From assembly GCF_014635285.1 (NCBI RefSeq), contig NZ_BMCR01000002.1:712881-776880 (forward strand): a stretch of 64,000 nucleotides of DNA, given 5' to 3'. The DNA is from Stappia taiwanensis (GTDB lineage Bacteria; Pseudomonadota; Alphaproteobacteria; Rhizobiales; Stappiaceae). The position numbers were made by a program, and so were the translations under genes. Of this stretch, positions 10,103 to 18,351 are shown one piece after another. The stretch's first letter is position 1. The number at the start of each line of letters is the position of its first letter. The notes under the pieces were generated by a model, which saw nothing but the letters and a program-made list of their open reading frames with translations, ran no database searches and was not told the DNA's origin.

Positions 10103-10396
10103 GATAGTCTCCTTGCCTCTTCAACCCGCGCCCTGAGCAAGGCCAGCCAGGACCGGCCGCCGGATTCGGCACGCAGGAGCGATCCTGCGCCGCCAATGCT
10201 TTCATCATTATGAAGCGTCAGACGAACAAACAGGGATCGACAACCGATAGCTGTGAACGCCGACCGCCGTTCCCATACCTTGAAAGGATGTGCTAGAAAA
10301 ATCAGACGCCTGCCTGCACAGGCGGCTTCAGCGATGCCGGACGGGCGCAACTGGTGCAAGTCACCGAATGCCCGACCAGAACGGGTGGATTGGGCC
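10103..10396. other. Divergent promoter region
   Basis: About 290 bp between the amidohydrolase start and the cyclase start on the opposite strand. It must hold both promoters. No clear operator or RNA structure is recognised. A plus-strand frame open from 10253 runs into the cyclase, but its residues look non-coding. Confidence 0.4.
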
Positions 10397-12406
10397 ATGA
10401 CGACCGCCGACAAATCCGGGTTTCGCAACCCCAGCTGGAGCTGTTCGCTGAGGTCCCTGCTCGGCATTGTGATGATCTCGCTGATCGTGATCCTCTCCGG
10501 CGTGCTGATTTCCCTCGACTATCAGCGCACCCGCAAGGCCGAGTTGATCGCCGCGGAGCAGGCGATGGGCGCCTTTTCCGAAAGGCTCGCCGACCGGCTC
10601 AGCGCCCTGTCGGCCGACACGGTCGCACCGATCGAGCTCATGGCCCAGACCGAGAACGCCTTTCTCGTCCCCCCGCCCGGGCGCATGAGCGACAAGATCG
10701 CTGTCCTGCGGGTTGCCATGACACGGTCACCGCAGATCGATGGCCTCTATGCCGGCTATCCCGATGGCAGCTTCATCCATGCGGTCAGCTTGCGTGATGC
10801 CGGTTGGCGAGAGACGTTGGCCGCGCCGGAAAAGGCGACGCTTGCAATCCGCACCATCGAAGCCGGAGTGGAAGACAGTCGGCTCGCCTATGTCACCTTC
10901 CTCGATGACAGCGGCACGATCATTGGCCGGCGCCCCTTCGACGCAGGCACCTACGATCCCCGCGCGCGCCCCTGGTACCAACAGGCCAGCGCGCAAGGAG
11001 GACGCACGATCTCGGTCGGCCCCTACCAGATGGCGACCACCCGTGCCCATGGCATGACCATCGCCCGCGAACACCAGACTGCGGATGGCATCGTCATCGG
11101 CGCGGACATCATCCTCGCCACCGTCACCGATTTCCTCGCCGCCGGGCGCCTGACCGAACACACCAACGCCTTCGTCCTCGACGAGGAGTTGGGGATCGCC
11201 ATTCACGCCGGGCCCGGTTCCTTGCGCCTGGCAAGTGCATTGCCGGACAAGGCGGTCGACGGCTGGTCCGCCAAGGTGCTGGCGCCGCTGGTGGAGGCGG
11301 CTGGACCGAAAGACGCCGCGCCGCGCGTTCGCCCCGCCCGCATTTACCAGGTCGAGGACGAGCCGTTCCTCGTCACGGTCGGACCGGAAATCTCCAGTGT
11401 TCTGCTCGCTGATCACCGTATTGTCGTCGCCGCCCCGCTCGACGAGTTGCTCGCCAGCGCCAACCGCGACCTTCTGCATGGGGTCCTGATCTCCATCGCC
11501 GTGGTGATCGCGGCCATCCTGTTCGCGCTCGCGCTGGCGCGCTGGATTTCCCGCTCCCTGCAAATCCTGACCCTCGGCGCGCACCGGATGCAGAGCCTCG
11601 ACTTTTCCCAGCCGATCGACGCCACTTCGCGCGTCACCGAGATTTCCACCCTGGGCGGCGCCATCAACCGGGCGCAGGACGCGATCTTCACCTTCGCCCT
11701 TTATGTGCCGAAGGAGTTCGTGCGCAAGGGCATCGAGGCCGGCTATTTCAAGGGACGTTCCGCTCGCCGGCAGGAGGTGACGGCGATGTTCTCCGACATC
11801 TACGATTTCACAACCATCAGCGAGAACCTCTCCCCCGAAGAGGTCGTCGAAATGCTGTCGGGCTATTTCGATGTGTTCGACGCCGCCGTCAGTGCCCATG
11901 GCGGCACCATCATCCAGTTCCTCGGCGATTCCGTCTATGCCATGTGGAATGCCCCGCTTGCCGACGAGGATCATGCACTGCATGCCTGCCTCTGCGTGCT
12001 CGACATCGAGCAGCGGCTGGTCGCCTTCAACGCGGAGCAGCGCCGCAAGGGGCTGCCGGAGTTCCGCACCCGCTACGGCATCCACTCCGGCCCGGCGGTC
12101 GTCGGCAGCGTCGGCGCCACCGAACGCCTGCAATACACGGCGATGGGCGACACCATCAACGTTGCCTCGCGCCTGGAAGGCACCAACAAGGTGTTCGGCA
12201 CCTCCGCCCTCACCAGCGCGGCGGTGGTGGAGCGCTGCGGCAGCGCGATCCGGTTCCGCCCCCTGGGCAGCACCCAGGTGAAGGGCCGGGCCGAACCCTT
12301 GGATGTGTTTGAGCTCGTTGGCGAGGCCGGCGACGGCGCAACGCCGGGGGTGGAGCCGGGAACAACGACCGCTGCCCAGGGCCGAGAGGCCGCTTACCGA
12401 GGTTGA
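10397..12406 (+). CDS. Membrane-bound class III adenylate/guanylate cyclase
   Basis: A protein of 669 residues from the ATG at 10397. An in-frame ATG at 10253 exists, but the extra 48 residues look like non-coding sequence. Order of domains: TM1 (about 20-42), a large periplasmic Cache-like sensor (about 45-355), TM2 (about 359-382), HAMP (to about 435), then a class III cyclase domain (about 460-645). Catalytic signs: MFSDIYDFTTISE with the first metal Asp, FLGDSVYAMW with the second, GIHSGPAVVGSVG, and TAMGDTINVASRLE with the transition-state Asn/Arg. The KGRAEPLDVFEL segment holds a Lys expected for purine recognition, favouring ATP. It should turn an external signal into cAMP. Confidence 0.9.
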   Translation: MTTADKSGFRNPSWSCSLRSLLGIVMISLIVILSGVLISLDYQRTRKAELIAAEQAMGAFSERLADRLSALSADTVAPIELMAQTENAFLVPPPGRMSDKIAVLRVAMTRSPQIDGLYAGYPDGSFIHAVSLRDAGWRETLAAPEKATLAIRTIEAGVEDSRLAYVTFLDDSGTIIGRRPFDAGTYDPRARPWYQQASAQGGRTISVGPYQMATTRAHGMTIAREHQTADGIVIGADIILATVTDFLAAGRLTEHTNAFVLDEELGIAIHAGPGSLRLASALPDKAVDGWSAKVLAPLVEAAGPKDAAPRVRPARIYQVEDEPFLVTVGPEISSVLLADHRIVVAAPLDELLASANRDLLHGVLISIAVVIAAILFALALARWISRSLQILTLGAHRMQSLDFSQPIDATSRVTEISTLGGAINRAQDAIFTFALYVPKEFVRKGIEAGYFKGRSARRQEVTAMFSDIYDFTTISENLSPEEVVEMLSGYFDVFDAAVSAHGGTIIQFLGDSVYAMWNAPLADEDHALHACLCVLDIEQRLVAFNAEQRRKGLPEFRTRYGIHSGPAVVGSVGATERLQYTAMGDTINVASRLEGTNKVFGTSALTSAAVVERCGSAIRFRPLGSTQVKGRAEPLDVFELVGEAGDGATPGVEPGTTTAAQGREAAYRG

Positions 12407-12433
12407 CCTGAACGGTCGCCACCTTCGCGCTGG

Positions 12434-12871
12434 TCAGTCCGGTTTATCCCAAAGCGGAGCGGACGCCACTTCGACGCAGGGCACGGAGCGGGATCGGTAG
12501 AGCCGCTGCAGGGTGCCGATCATGTCCTGGAACGACTTGTCGAATTCCACACACGTCTTGTCCGTCGGCCGCAGATAGGTTGAGCGCCCTTTTCGCTCGC
12601 TCGTCAGAAAGCCTGCGGCCTCCAGCTCCCGCACCTTGCGGTGGACGGTGGACAGCGGCAGGTCGAGCACGCCGGCCAGCGCCGAGAGATCATAAAGCCG
12701 CCGCTGGTTTTCCCCGACGATCACCGTGCGGATGATCAGCGCATCGAGCGGCCCGCCCCACATACCGGTCTCGATGGCATAGAACCGGTTCAGGCACTCG
12801 ATTATCTGGGTTTGCACGATGCGCCGCAGTTCCTCCTCCGCGCCTTGCGGGAACTTCTGCCGGATATTCAT
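12434..12871 (-). CDS. Winged-helix (MarR-like) transcriptional regulator
   Basis: A small DNA-binding protein of 145 residues if it starts at the ATG at 12871 (MNIRQKFPQG). A longer frame back to an ATG at 12967 exists; neither start has a strong ribosome site. The recognition helix region reads DLSALAGVLDLPLSTVHRKVRELEAAGF and is followed by the wing LTSERKGRSTYLRPT, the layout of MarR/IclR-type winged helices. The flanks lack a ligand domain. It is divergent from the sulfide:quinone-oxidoreductase-like operon, 235 bp away, and is a plausible regulator of it. Confidence 0.7.
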   Translation of the reverse strand: MNIRQKFPQGAEEELRRIVQTQIIECLNRFYAIETGMWGGPLDALIIRTVIVGENQRRLYDLSALAGVLDLPLSTVHRKVRELEAAGFLTSERKGRSTYLRPTDKTCVEFDKSFQDMIGTLQRLYRSRSVPCVEVASAPLWDKPD

Positions 12872-13106
12872 TGGCGCTGCCGCTGCATGTCTTTCCCCTC
12901 CCCCGCGCCTCGCGCAGACCTTGTCATTTTGCACAAGGCTACCGGCTCCTTTCCAGAATGGGAACATCCGAAGCTCGGGGCGTTATGTCGCATGCTATTG
13001 GAAACATGGAGCGAACTGCTCCACGGCGAATGACCTCACTGTCCCATGGCCAATGATAAAGGCACGCCAAAGGCACCGGGAACGGCGCGAGGCGGAGGAG
13101 AAAAGC

Positions 13107-14297
13107 ATGACGAAACACATACTTGTAGTTGGCGGCGGCATCGGCGGAACGATGACCGCGAACAGCATTGTTGCCAAGCTCTACCCGGAGATTTCCCGGG
13201 GCGAGGTCAAGGTCAGCATGTTGTCGGATTCCCCCTGGCATTACTACAAGCCGGCCTTCATGTATGTGGCCTTCGACATGTTCTTCGAGGGCGAGTTGCG
13301 GCGCAAGCAACGCACGCTGCTGCGCCCGGAGATCGATTTCAACGTCGACAAGGTGGTGGAGTTCGACTTTGCCGGCTCGCGGGTGAAGACCGCCAGCGGC
13401 AAGACCGTCGGCTATGACTATATCGTCGTGTCGACCGGCTGCCTGCCTGCTCCCGAGCGCATTCCCGGCCTCAAGGAAGGCGGCGACTACTTCTACCAGT
13501 ACGACCCGGCGCGCCAGCTTGCCGAGAAGCTGCGCAACTTCGAGAAGGGCCGGATCTTCATCACCGTGAATTTCCCGAAGACGCCGAACGTGCCGCACCA
13601 GTGCGGCATCGCGCCGATGGAAACCACGCTGATGGTCGACGAGTATCTGCGCCGCAAGGGCGTGCGCGATCAGGTGGAGATCGTCTACACCTACCCGACC
13701 GTCTCCCAGCTTCTGCGCAACTGCCTGTTCCTCCAGCAGGAGGTCTGCGAAGTGCTGCCGCCGGTTTTCGAGAGCAAGGGCATCAAGTATCAGCGCGGCT
13801 TCACGCTGGAGTCCGTCGATCCGGGCAAGAAGATCGCCGTGTCGGAAGAGGGCAAGGAAGAGGAATTCGACATCCTCATGTGCACCCCGCCGATCCGCGC
13901 CGTCGATGCGGTGATCGAGAGCGGCATCTCCGAAGCGCCGAACAACGAAGGCTGGCTTCCCACCGACCGGCAGACCCTGCAGCTCGAAGGCCACCCCAAC
14001 GCCTACATCATGGGCGACACGGTCGACCTGCCGATCAGCAAGGCCGGCGGTTCCTGCCACAACCAGTGCCCGGTGATCGCCAACAACATCGCCGGCGACT
14101 TGCGTCTCGGCCACACGGTCGATGCCTATGACGGCCGCGTCCAGGCGGTCGCCCAGATGGGTCTCGAGCTGGGTATGCCGCTCTGGTACGACTACGACGA
14201 GGATGTGCATCCGACCCCGCCGACCAAGGTCGGAGGACTGCTTCGCAAGGCATTCAATAGAGGAATCTACTGGTCCGTCGCTCGCGGCATCATCTGA
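13107..14297 (+). CDS. Sulfide:quinone oxidoreductase-like flavoprotein
   Basis: An FAD-dependent protein of 396 residues. GGAGGAG stands just before the ATG at 13107. The FAD motif is VVGGGIGGTMTANSI at residues 7-21. Cys112 (STGCLP) and Cys166 (PHQCGIAP) fit the two redox Cys of sulfide:quinone oxidoreductases, and Cys317/Cys321 (SCHNQCP) lie near the C-terminal FAD site after IMGDTVDLP. The family oxidises sulfide and passes electrons to quinone at the inner face of the membrane. It leads an operon with a DUF1641 protein and an IscU-like protein. The DUF1641 partner recurs beside such enzymes in other genomes. A general disulfide/persulfide role remains possible. Confidence 0.82.
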   Translation: MTKHILVVGGGIGGTMTANSIVAKLYPEISRGEVKVSMLSDSPWHYYKPAFMYVAFDMFFEGELRRKQRTLLRPEIDFNVDKVVEFDFAGSRVKTASGKTVGYDYIVVSTGCLPAPERIPGLKEGGDYFYQYDPARQLAEKLRNFEKGRIFITVNFPKTPNVPHQCGIAPMETTLMVDEYLRRKGVRDQVEIVYTYPTVSQLLRNCLFLQQEVCEVLPPVFESKGIKYQRGFTLESVDPGKKIAVSEEGKEEEFDILMCTPPIRAVDAVIESGISEAPNNEGWLPTDRQTLQLEGHPNAYIMGDTVDLPISKAGGSCHNQCPVIANNIAGDLRLGHTVDAYDGRVQAVAQMGLELGMPLWYDYDEDVHPTPPTKVGGLLRKAFNRGIYWSVARGII

Positions 14298-14339
14298 TTT
14301 CGGCACGGATCACCGACAACCTCTGGGAAGGAAACACCA

Positions 14340-14780
14340 ATGAGCACATCCACCACTGACATGCCCGAAGCCGCCGCCACCGAACCGCTGGTGGAGCGCC
14401 TCGCGCAAACTTCCACCCTGATGGACGAAGCGACCGAAAAGGGTCTTGCGGACCTTCTGGAAAAGGTCGCGCCGCTGCTTCAGGCCGGCCGGTTCCACAA
14501 CGTGATCGACCTTTTGTCGCTGGCCTCGGATGCGGTCGACATGGCCGATGACGCCATGATCCAGAAGCTGATGAAGGCCTATGAGGAAGGCATCGGCGCG
14601 GCTTGGTCGCTCAGCAATGCCGCCCGCTACGCCCAGGCGGAGGCCGCCACCCTGCCGGTGCCGACCCTGTTCGGCCTGCTGCGCGCGGCCGGCGACGAGG
14701 ACGTGCGCCGCGGCCTGCATTTCGCGCTGCGCTTCCTCGCCGTGCTCGGCAGCCGGATGAAGGACGACGGCGAAGCATGA
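14340..14780 (+). CDS. DUF1641 family protein, partner of the flavoprotein
   Basis: A helical protein of 146 residues, no Cys, no signal peptide. It contains the DUF1641 pattern LLEKVAPLLQAGRFHNVIDLLSLASDAVDMADDAMIQKLMKAYEE followed by a hydrophobic helix rich in Ala (PVPTLFGLLRAAGDEDVRRGLHFALRFLAVLG). DUF1641 proteins recur next to sulfide:quinone-oxidoreductase-like genes and may help membrane docking or complex formation. The biochemical role is not known. GGAAGGAA precedes its start, and its stop overlaps the start of the next gene (ATGA). Confidence 0.8.
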   Translation: MSTSTTDMPEAAATEPLVERLAQTSTLMDEATEKGLADLLEKVAPLLQAGRFHNVIDLLSLASDAVDMADDAMIQKLMKAYEEGIGAAWSLSNAARYAQAEAATLPVPTLFGLLRAAGDEDVRRGLHFALRFLAVLGSRMKDDGEA

Positions 14781-15220
14781 CCGGCGACGCGGACCTTGCC
14801 GCACTCTATCAGGACAGGGTGCGGCACTGGGCCGCCAGGGCACGCAACGATCGCCGGCTTTCGCCTGCGGACCTCACCGTCACGAAGAAAAGCCCCATCT
14901 GCGGCAGCGCCCTGACACTTGATGTCAGGGCGCAAGGCCGGACGATCCAGGAACTGGGCTACCGGGTGCGCGCCTGCACCTTGGGAATGGCCTCGGCCGC
15001 GGTGGTGGTTGCCACCGCCCCGGGGCGACCGGTGGAAGAGACCCTTGCCGCCGAACAGAGGCTGCGAGAGCTGCTGGCCGGCGAGGACACCCGCTTCCCC
15101 GCCCCCTGGGAGGCGCTTGAGATGTTCGTGGCCGCCCGCGATTTCCCGACCCGGCACGGCTCGATCCTGTTGCCGTTCGAGGCGCTGGCGGAGGCCTTCA
15201 GCGCCCCCACGCCCGCCTGA
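14777..15220 (+). CDS. IscU/NifU-N-like iron-sulfur scaffold protein lacking the third Cys
   Basis: A protein of 147 residues that starts inside the stop of the DUF1641 gene. It follows the IscU fold pattern: SPICGSALTLDV (Cys42, first ligand) and YRVRACTLGMASA (Cys67, second ligand). Where IscU/SufU proteins have their third Cys near a C-terminal R-x-x-C, this protein has Arg126-His127-Gly128-Ser129 in TRHGSILLPFEAL, so the third Cys appears replaced by Ser. With two Cys and one His it may bind a cluster differently, or carry sulfur or act structurally. The operon link with a sulfide-oxidising flavoprotein supports a role in sulfur handling; this is inference. Confidence 0.72.
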   Translation: MTGDADLAALYQDRVRHWAARARNDRRLSPADLTVTKKSPICGSALTLDVRAQGRTIQELGYRVRACTLGMASAAVVVATAPGRPVEETLAAEQRLRELLAGEDTRFPAPWEALEMFVAARDFPTRHGSILLPFEALAEAFSAPTPA

Positions 15221-15223
15221 GAC

Positions 15224-15243
15224 GCCGCCTCAGGCGGCCTTTT
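15224..15243 (+). terminator. Possible terminator of the flavoprotein operon
   Basis: GCCGCCTCAGGCGGC followed by CTTTT, directly after the stop of the IscU-like gene. It overlaps the 3' end of the convergent ipdB-like gene. Confidence 0.4.
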
Positions 15244-16033
15244 CCCGGATGCCCGCCGGATTGCCCTTCACCGCGCTGGCCCGCAGATCATGCGGATCGA
15301 GCTGGCGGATCACCGCCAGATCCTCCGCCGTCGGCGTCGCGGTCTCATGAAGATCCGGCGCCCGCAACAGCTCGAAACCGGTGTTCGCGGCCACCTCGTC
15401 GAAACTCACGCCCGGATGCAGCGAGCGCACGCGCGGCGCGTGGTCCGGCCCGCCGAAATCCATCACGCAAAGCGGCGTGATGACCAGGCCGATCCGGATG
15501 TCCGGCCGCCGCGCGCCCTCCGGCCAGAGCCGGTCGTTGAAGCCGGCGCTGCACACCACATCCACTTCCCCCGGCACGAAGGTACGCCGGTCATGGCTCG
15601 TCACCAGCATGGAGTTACGGTGGTTGATGCTGTTGCCGGGAAAGCCGCGCACGCCGAGCATCTGTACCTTGGGCTTTTGGAAGTCGCCAAGGCAGGAAAT
15701 GTTGGCCTGGGCGAAGCGGTCGATCTGCACCGGCGTCACCATTGCGTGCCGGCGGCCGGACCAGAGGCATTCAAATACTCGTCCGTAGGGAAACCAGCCG
15801 GAATGGCCGGGCCGATCCTCCGGCGCGCAGCCGAGCGGCACAGGCTCTTCCACCGCGAAGGCCTCGCCATCGCTTAAGAGCAGCCGGTCGTTCAGCCGGA
15901 GCCTGGCGAGGCCGGCAGCGATCCGGGGCAGCGTACCGATGCCGTTCGCCATCACCTCCCCGTCCTCCGCCCAAGCCCGGGCGGCGGCGGTGATCATCAG
16001 CTCGGCGAGGGTGAAAGTCTCAGCGTGGATCAT
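15230..16033 (-). CDS. ipdB: IpdB-like subunit of ring-C-opening CoA-transferase-family hydrolase
   Basis: A protein of 267 residues, in the CoA-transferase beta family. It shares with mycobacterial IpdB the run NISCLGDFQKPKVQMLGVRG, then FPGNSINHRNSM, the segment DVVCSAGFNDR, and VMDFGGPDHAPRVRSLHPGV. In steroid breakdown the IpdA-IpdB complex opens the last carbon ring of COCHEA-CoA; unlike true CoA-transferases it works as a hydrolase. It lies 9 bp after the ipdA-like gene, as expected for a two-subunit enzyme. Its 3' end is convergent with the flavoprotein operon. Assignment is by recalled similarity to the Mycobacterium tuberculosis sequence. Confidence 0.85.
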   Translation of the reverse strand: MIHAETFTLAELMITAAARAWAEDGEVMANGIGTLPRIAAGLARLRLNDRLLLSDGEAFAVEEPVPLGCAPEDRPGHSGWFPYGRVFECLWSGRRHAMVTPVQIDRFAQANISCLGDFQKPKVQMLGVRGFPGNSINHRNSMLVTSHDRRTFVPGEVDVVCSAGFNDRLWPEGARRPDIRIGLVITPLCVMDFGGPDHAPRVRSLHPGVSFDEVAANTGFELLRAPDLHETATPTAEDLAVIRQLDPHDLRASAVKGNPAGIREKAA

Positions 16034-16042
16034 GACGGCACC

Positions 16043-16921
16043 TCACAGATTGGGGATCGACAGGTTGCGGATCGCCTCGGCGCCGCCCACCCGTTCCAGA
16101 TAGCTCGGCTCGTCCGCGCCAACGTAATCCCGCATGTAGGCCTCCCATCCCCCGTCCTGGCGCGCGCCGTCGCAGTAAGCCTTCAGATGCGGCATGTCCC
16201 AGCCATAGGCGTCATGAGCGGTGGTGGGATGGGCACCGAGCGGGGCCGCCACCACCGTTTCCACCACGGAGCGGTCGAACAGGCTCTTTTGCGCCATGTG
16301 GGAATGGGTGAGGTCGAGCCGGTCGTGGACCTCCTCCGCCGACACGATCACCCGGCCGGCGGCACGGGCGATCAGATCGTCGAAATAAGGATCGCGCCCG
16401 TCGGTCTGCACATTGCCCCTCCGGTCGGCGCGGTTGACGTGGATCAGCGAAATGTCCGGCTTCAGCGCCGGCATCGCCACCAGCACATCCTCCGCATCAT
16501 AGGGAGAGGTGACCAGGCGCAGCTCCGGATTGTGCGTCAGCACATCGGTGCCAAGGCCAATCCGGGTCGGTGCGAAGGGCACCCCTTCGGCCGCCGCCCT
16601 GAGGCCCAGCAGGAACATGCCCTCATCGAGTTCCATCACCTCGACCGCCCCGGCCTCCCGCGCCTTGCGGAAATAGGGTTCGAGCGGGATCCGGTCGAGG
16701 GAAACGAAGCCGTAGATCACCTTGCGCACCTTGCCGGCGGCGCAGAGCATGCCCACCTCCGGCCCGCCATAGGCGACCAGCGTCAGATCCGTCAGATCCG
16801 AGCGCAGGATCTCCCGCACCAAGGCCATTGGCTTGCGCCGCGCGCCCCAGCCGCCGACGCCGATGACCATCCCGTCATGCAGACTGCGGACGGCCTCGCG
16901 AAGGTTTTTCTGTTTGTCCAT
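16043..16921 (-). CDS. ipdA: IpdA-like subunit of ring-C-opening CoA-transferase-family hydrolase
   Basis: A protein of 292 residues, CoA-transferase alpha family. The N-terminal run GWGARRKPMALVREILRSDL, then TDLTLVAYGGPEVGMLCAAG, then KVRKVIYGFVSLD, matches IpdA of Mycobacterium tuberculosis closely, as does ELDEGMFLLGLRAAAEGVPF. With IpdB it hydrolyses the final ring of the steroid nucleus. It is first in a two-gene unit. A TCGTCC-n4-GGACGA palindrome lies about 90 bp upstream. A 7-bp hairpin (AGAGCGG/CCGCTCT, 16987-17007) lies in its leader. Confidence 0.87.
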   Translation of the reverse strand: MDKQKNLREAVRSLHDGMVIGVGGWGARRKPMALVREILRSDLTDLTLVAYGGPEVGMLCAAGKVRKVIYGFVSLDRIPLEPYFRKAREAGAVEVMELDEGMFLLGLRAAAEGVPFAPTRIGLGTDVLTHNPELRLVTSPYDAEDVLVAMPALKPDISLIHVNRADRRGNVQTDGRDPYFDDLIARAAGRVIVSAEEVHDRLDLTHSHMAQKSLFDRSVVETVVAAPLGAHPTTAHDAYGWDMPHLKAYCDGARQDGGWEAYMRDYVGADEPSYLERVGGAEAIRNLSIPNL

Positions 16922-17009
16922 GTGATGAACCCGTAGTCGCTGTTGCCGTTCGGCAGAAAGGATTTCCGCCCACTCGCCATGAGCCTAGAGCGGCAACCGG
17001 CCGCTCTCA

Positions 17010-17025
17010 TCGTCCGACAGGACGA
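17010..17025. promoter_or_regulatory. Steroid-island operator 1 (TCGTCC-gaca-GGACGA)
   Basis: A perfect 6-4-6 palindrome in the 122-bp gap between the maoC-like gene and ipdA, about 89 bp upstream of ipdA. The same layout recurs at 35708 and 41844, with weaker variants at four more promoters of the island. Confidence 0.7.
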
Positions 17026-17043
17026 CACCGGGCGGCAAATTTT

Positions 17044-17505
17044 CTAAAGGAACGCATAGCGCTGGAGCGTATCGGCGACGCATGCCGGCTTGTCGCCGCC
17101 CTCGACCTCGATCACCATGCGCACCATGGTCTGGACCCCGTTCTTGCCGATCGGCTTGGCATCAACCAACTCGCCACTGGCGCGGATGCGTGCGCCCACC
17201 GGCACCGGCGCGGGAAACCGCACCCGGTCGAGGCCGTAGTTCACCCCCCAGTCGAGATTGTCCGGCAGGAACAGATCCGGCAGGAACAGGTTCGTCAGCG
17301 ACAGGGACAGGAACCCATGGGCGATGGTCCGGCCGAACGGCCCCGTTGCGGCGCGCTGCGGATCCACATGCAGCCACTGGAAATCCCCGGTTGCCTGCGC
17401 GAACAGGTTGATACGCTCCTGATCGATGGTCAACCAGTCGCTGGGACCGAGCGTGCGGCCGATTGCGCCGATTGCCTCATCGGCGGAACGAAAACGGAAG
17501 GTCAT
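17044..17505 (-). CDS. MaoC-type (R)-hydratase
   Basis: A single hot-dog-fold protein of 153 residues. The hydratase motif is intact: FAQATGDFQWLHVDPQRA (catalytic Asp and His), followed by GPFGRTIAHGFLSLSL. This resembles the HtdZ-type enoyl-CoA hydratases of mycobacteria. In this setting it would hydrate an enoyl-CoA thioester produced by one of the neighbouring acyl-CoA dehydrogenases. It is the last gene of the unit that starts with the fused dehydrogenase; the gap to the upstream ipdF-like gene is 15 bp. Confidence 0.85.
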   Translation of the reverse strand: MTFRFRSADEAIGAIGRTLGPSDWLTIDQERINLFAQATGDFQWLHVDPQRAATGPFGRTIAHGFLSLSLTNLFLPDLFLPDNLDWGVNYGLDRVRFPAPVPVGARIRASGELVDAKPIGKNGVQTMVRMVIEVEGGDKPACVADTLQRYAFL

Positions 17506-17520
17506 GCGGGCGCTCTCCCC

Positions 17521-18351
17521 TCAGGCGTGTTGACTGGACACGGAGACCACCTCGCCCACCATGTAGGAGGCGTAGTCGCTGGCCAGGAACATGATGACAT
17601 TGGCCACTTCCCAGACCTCGGCGGCCCGGCCGAAGGCCTCCCGCTGCGCCAGTTCCTTCAACACCTCTTCCGGTGCGGAGCGCTTCAGGAAGTCATGCAT
17701 GGCGATGGAGGGGGAGACCGCGTTGACGCGAATGCCGTAATCCGCCGCCTCAAGCGCGCTGCACCGGGTCAACGCCATCACGCCCGCCTTGGCGGCGGCG
17801 TAATGCGCCTGCCCCTTTTGCGCCCGCCAACCGAGTACCGAGGCGTTGTTGACGATGGTGCCGCGCCGGCGGGGCATCATCGCCCGCAGCGCCGCCCGCG
17901 TCATGCGGAATGTGCCGTTCAGCGTCACGTCGAGCACCCGGTGCCACTCCTCGTCAGTCATCTCGACAATCGGCTTGACGCCGCCGAGGCCTGCGTTGTT
18001 GACCAGAACGTCAATGCCCTCCATCGCCGCCTCGGCCGCACCGACCAGCGCCTGCACCTGATCCTCATTGGTGACATCGGCGAGGTGCCCGGTCACCGGG
18101 GTCTCCGGCGCGATCTCCTTCAGCGCGGCAACGGCCTCATCGAGCCGGCGCGGATGAATGTCCGAGATCATCAGCGCCCGCGCCCCTTCCTCCACCGCGC
18201 GGCGGGCAGTGGCAAAGCCGATCCCCTGCCCGGCGGCGGCGGTGATCAGCACCGACTGCCCTTTTAGCAGCCCATGGCCGGGCACGTAGGGCGGGCATTG
18301 AGAGGAGGGGCGTGCGGAAGACGGGCTTGCGGAGAATGTGTCAGCGTCCAT
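17521..18351 (-). CDS. ipdF: IpdF-like short-chain dehydrogenase (5-hydroxy-HIP-CoA dehydrogenase)
   Basis: An SDR of 276 residues. The cofactor motif is TAAAGQGIGFATARR instead of the usual TGxxxGxG, which is also the form recalled for mycobacterial IpdF. The catalytic Ser-Tyr-Lys set is in NNASVLGWRAQKGQAHYAAAK. The segment AVSPSIAMHDFLKRSAPEE and the end GEVVSVSSQH further match. IpdF oxidises the 5-hydroxyl of the two-ring CoA intermediate before ring cleavage. AAGGATGAG precedes the ATG at 18351, which overlaps the end of the EchA20-like gene by 11 bp. Confidence 0.83.
   Translation of the reverse strand: MDADTFSASPSSARPSSQCPPYVPGHGLLKGQSVLITAAAGQGIGFATARRAVEEGARALMISDIHPRRLDEAVAALKEIAPETPVTGHLADVTNEDQVQALVGAAEAAMEGIDVLVNNAGLGGVKPIVEMTDEEWHRVLDVTLNGTFRMTRAALRAMMPRRRGTIVNNASVLGWRAQKGQAHYAAAKAGVMALTRCSALEAADYGIRVNAVSPSIAMHDFLKRSAPEEVLKELAQREAFGRAAEVWEVANVIMFLASDYASYMVGEVVSVSSQHA

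Noticed and set aside
10253..10396. Extension of the cyclase to the upstream ATG at 10253
   Set aside because: The added residues have no domain or hydrophobic pattern, and the ATG at 10397 lies just before the first membrane helix.
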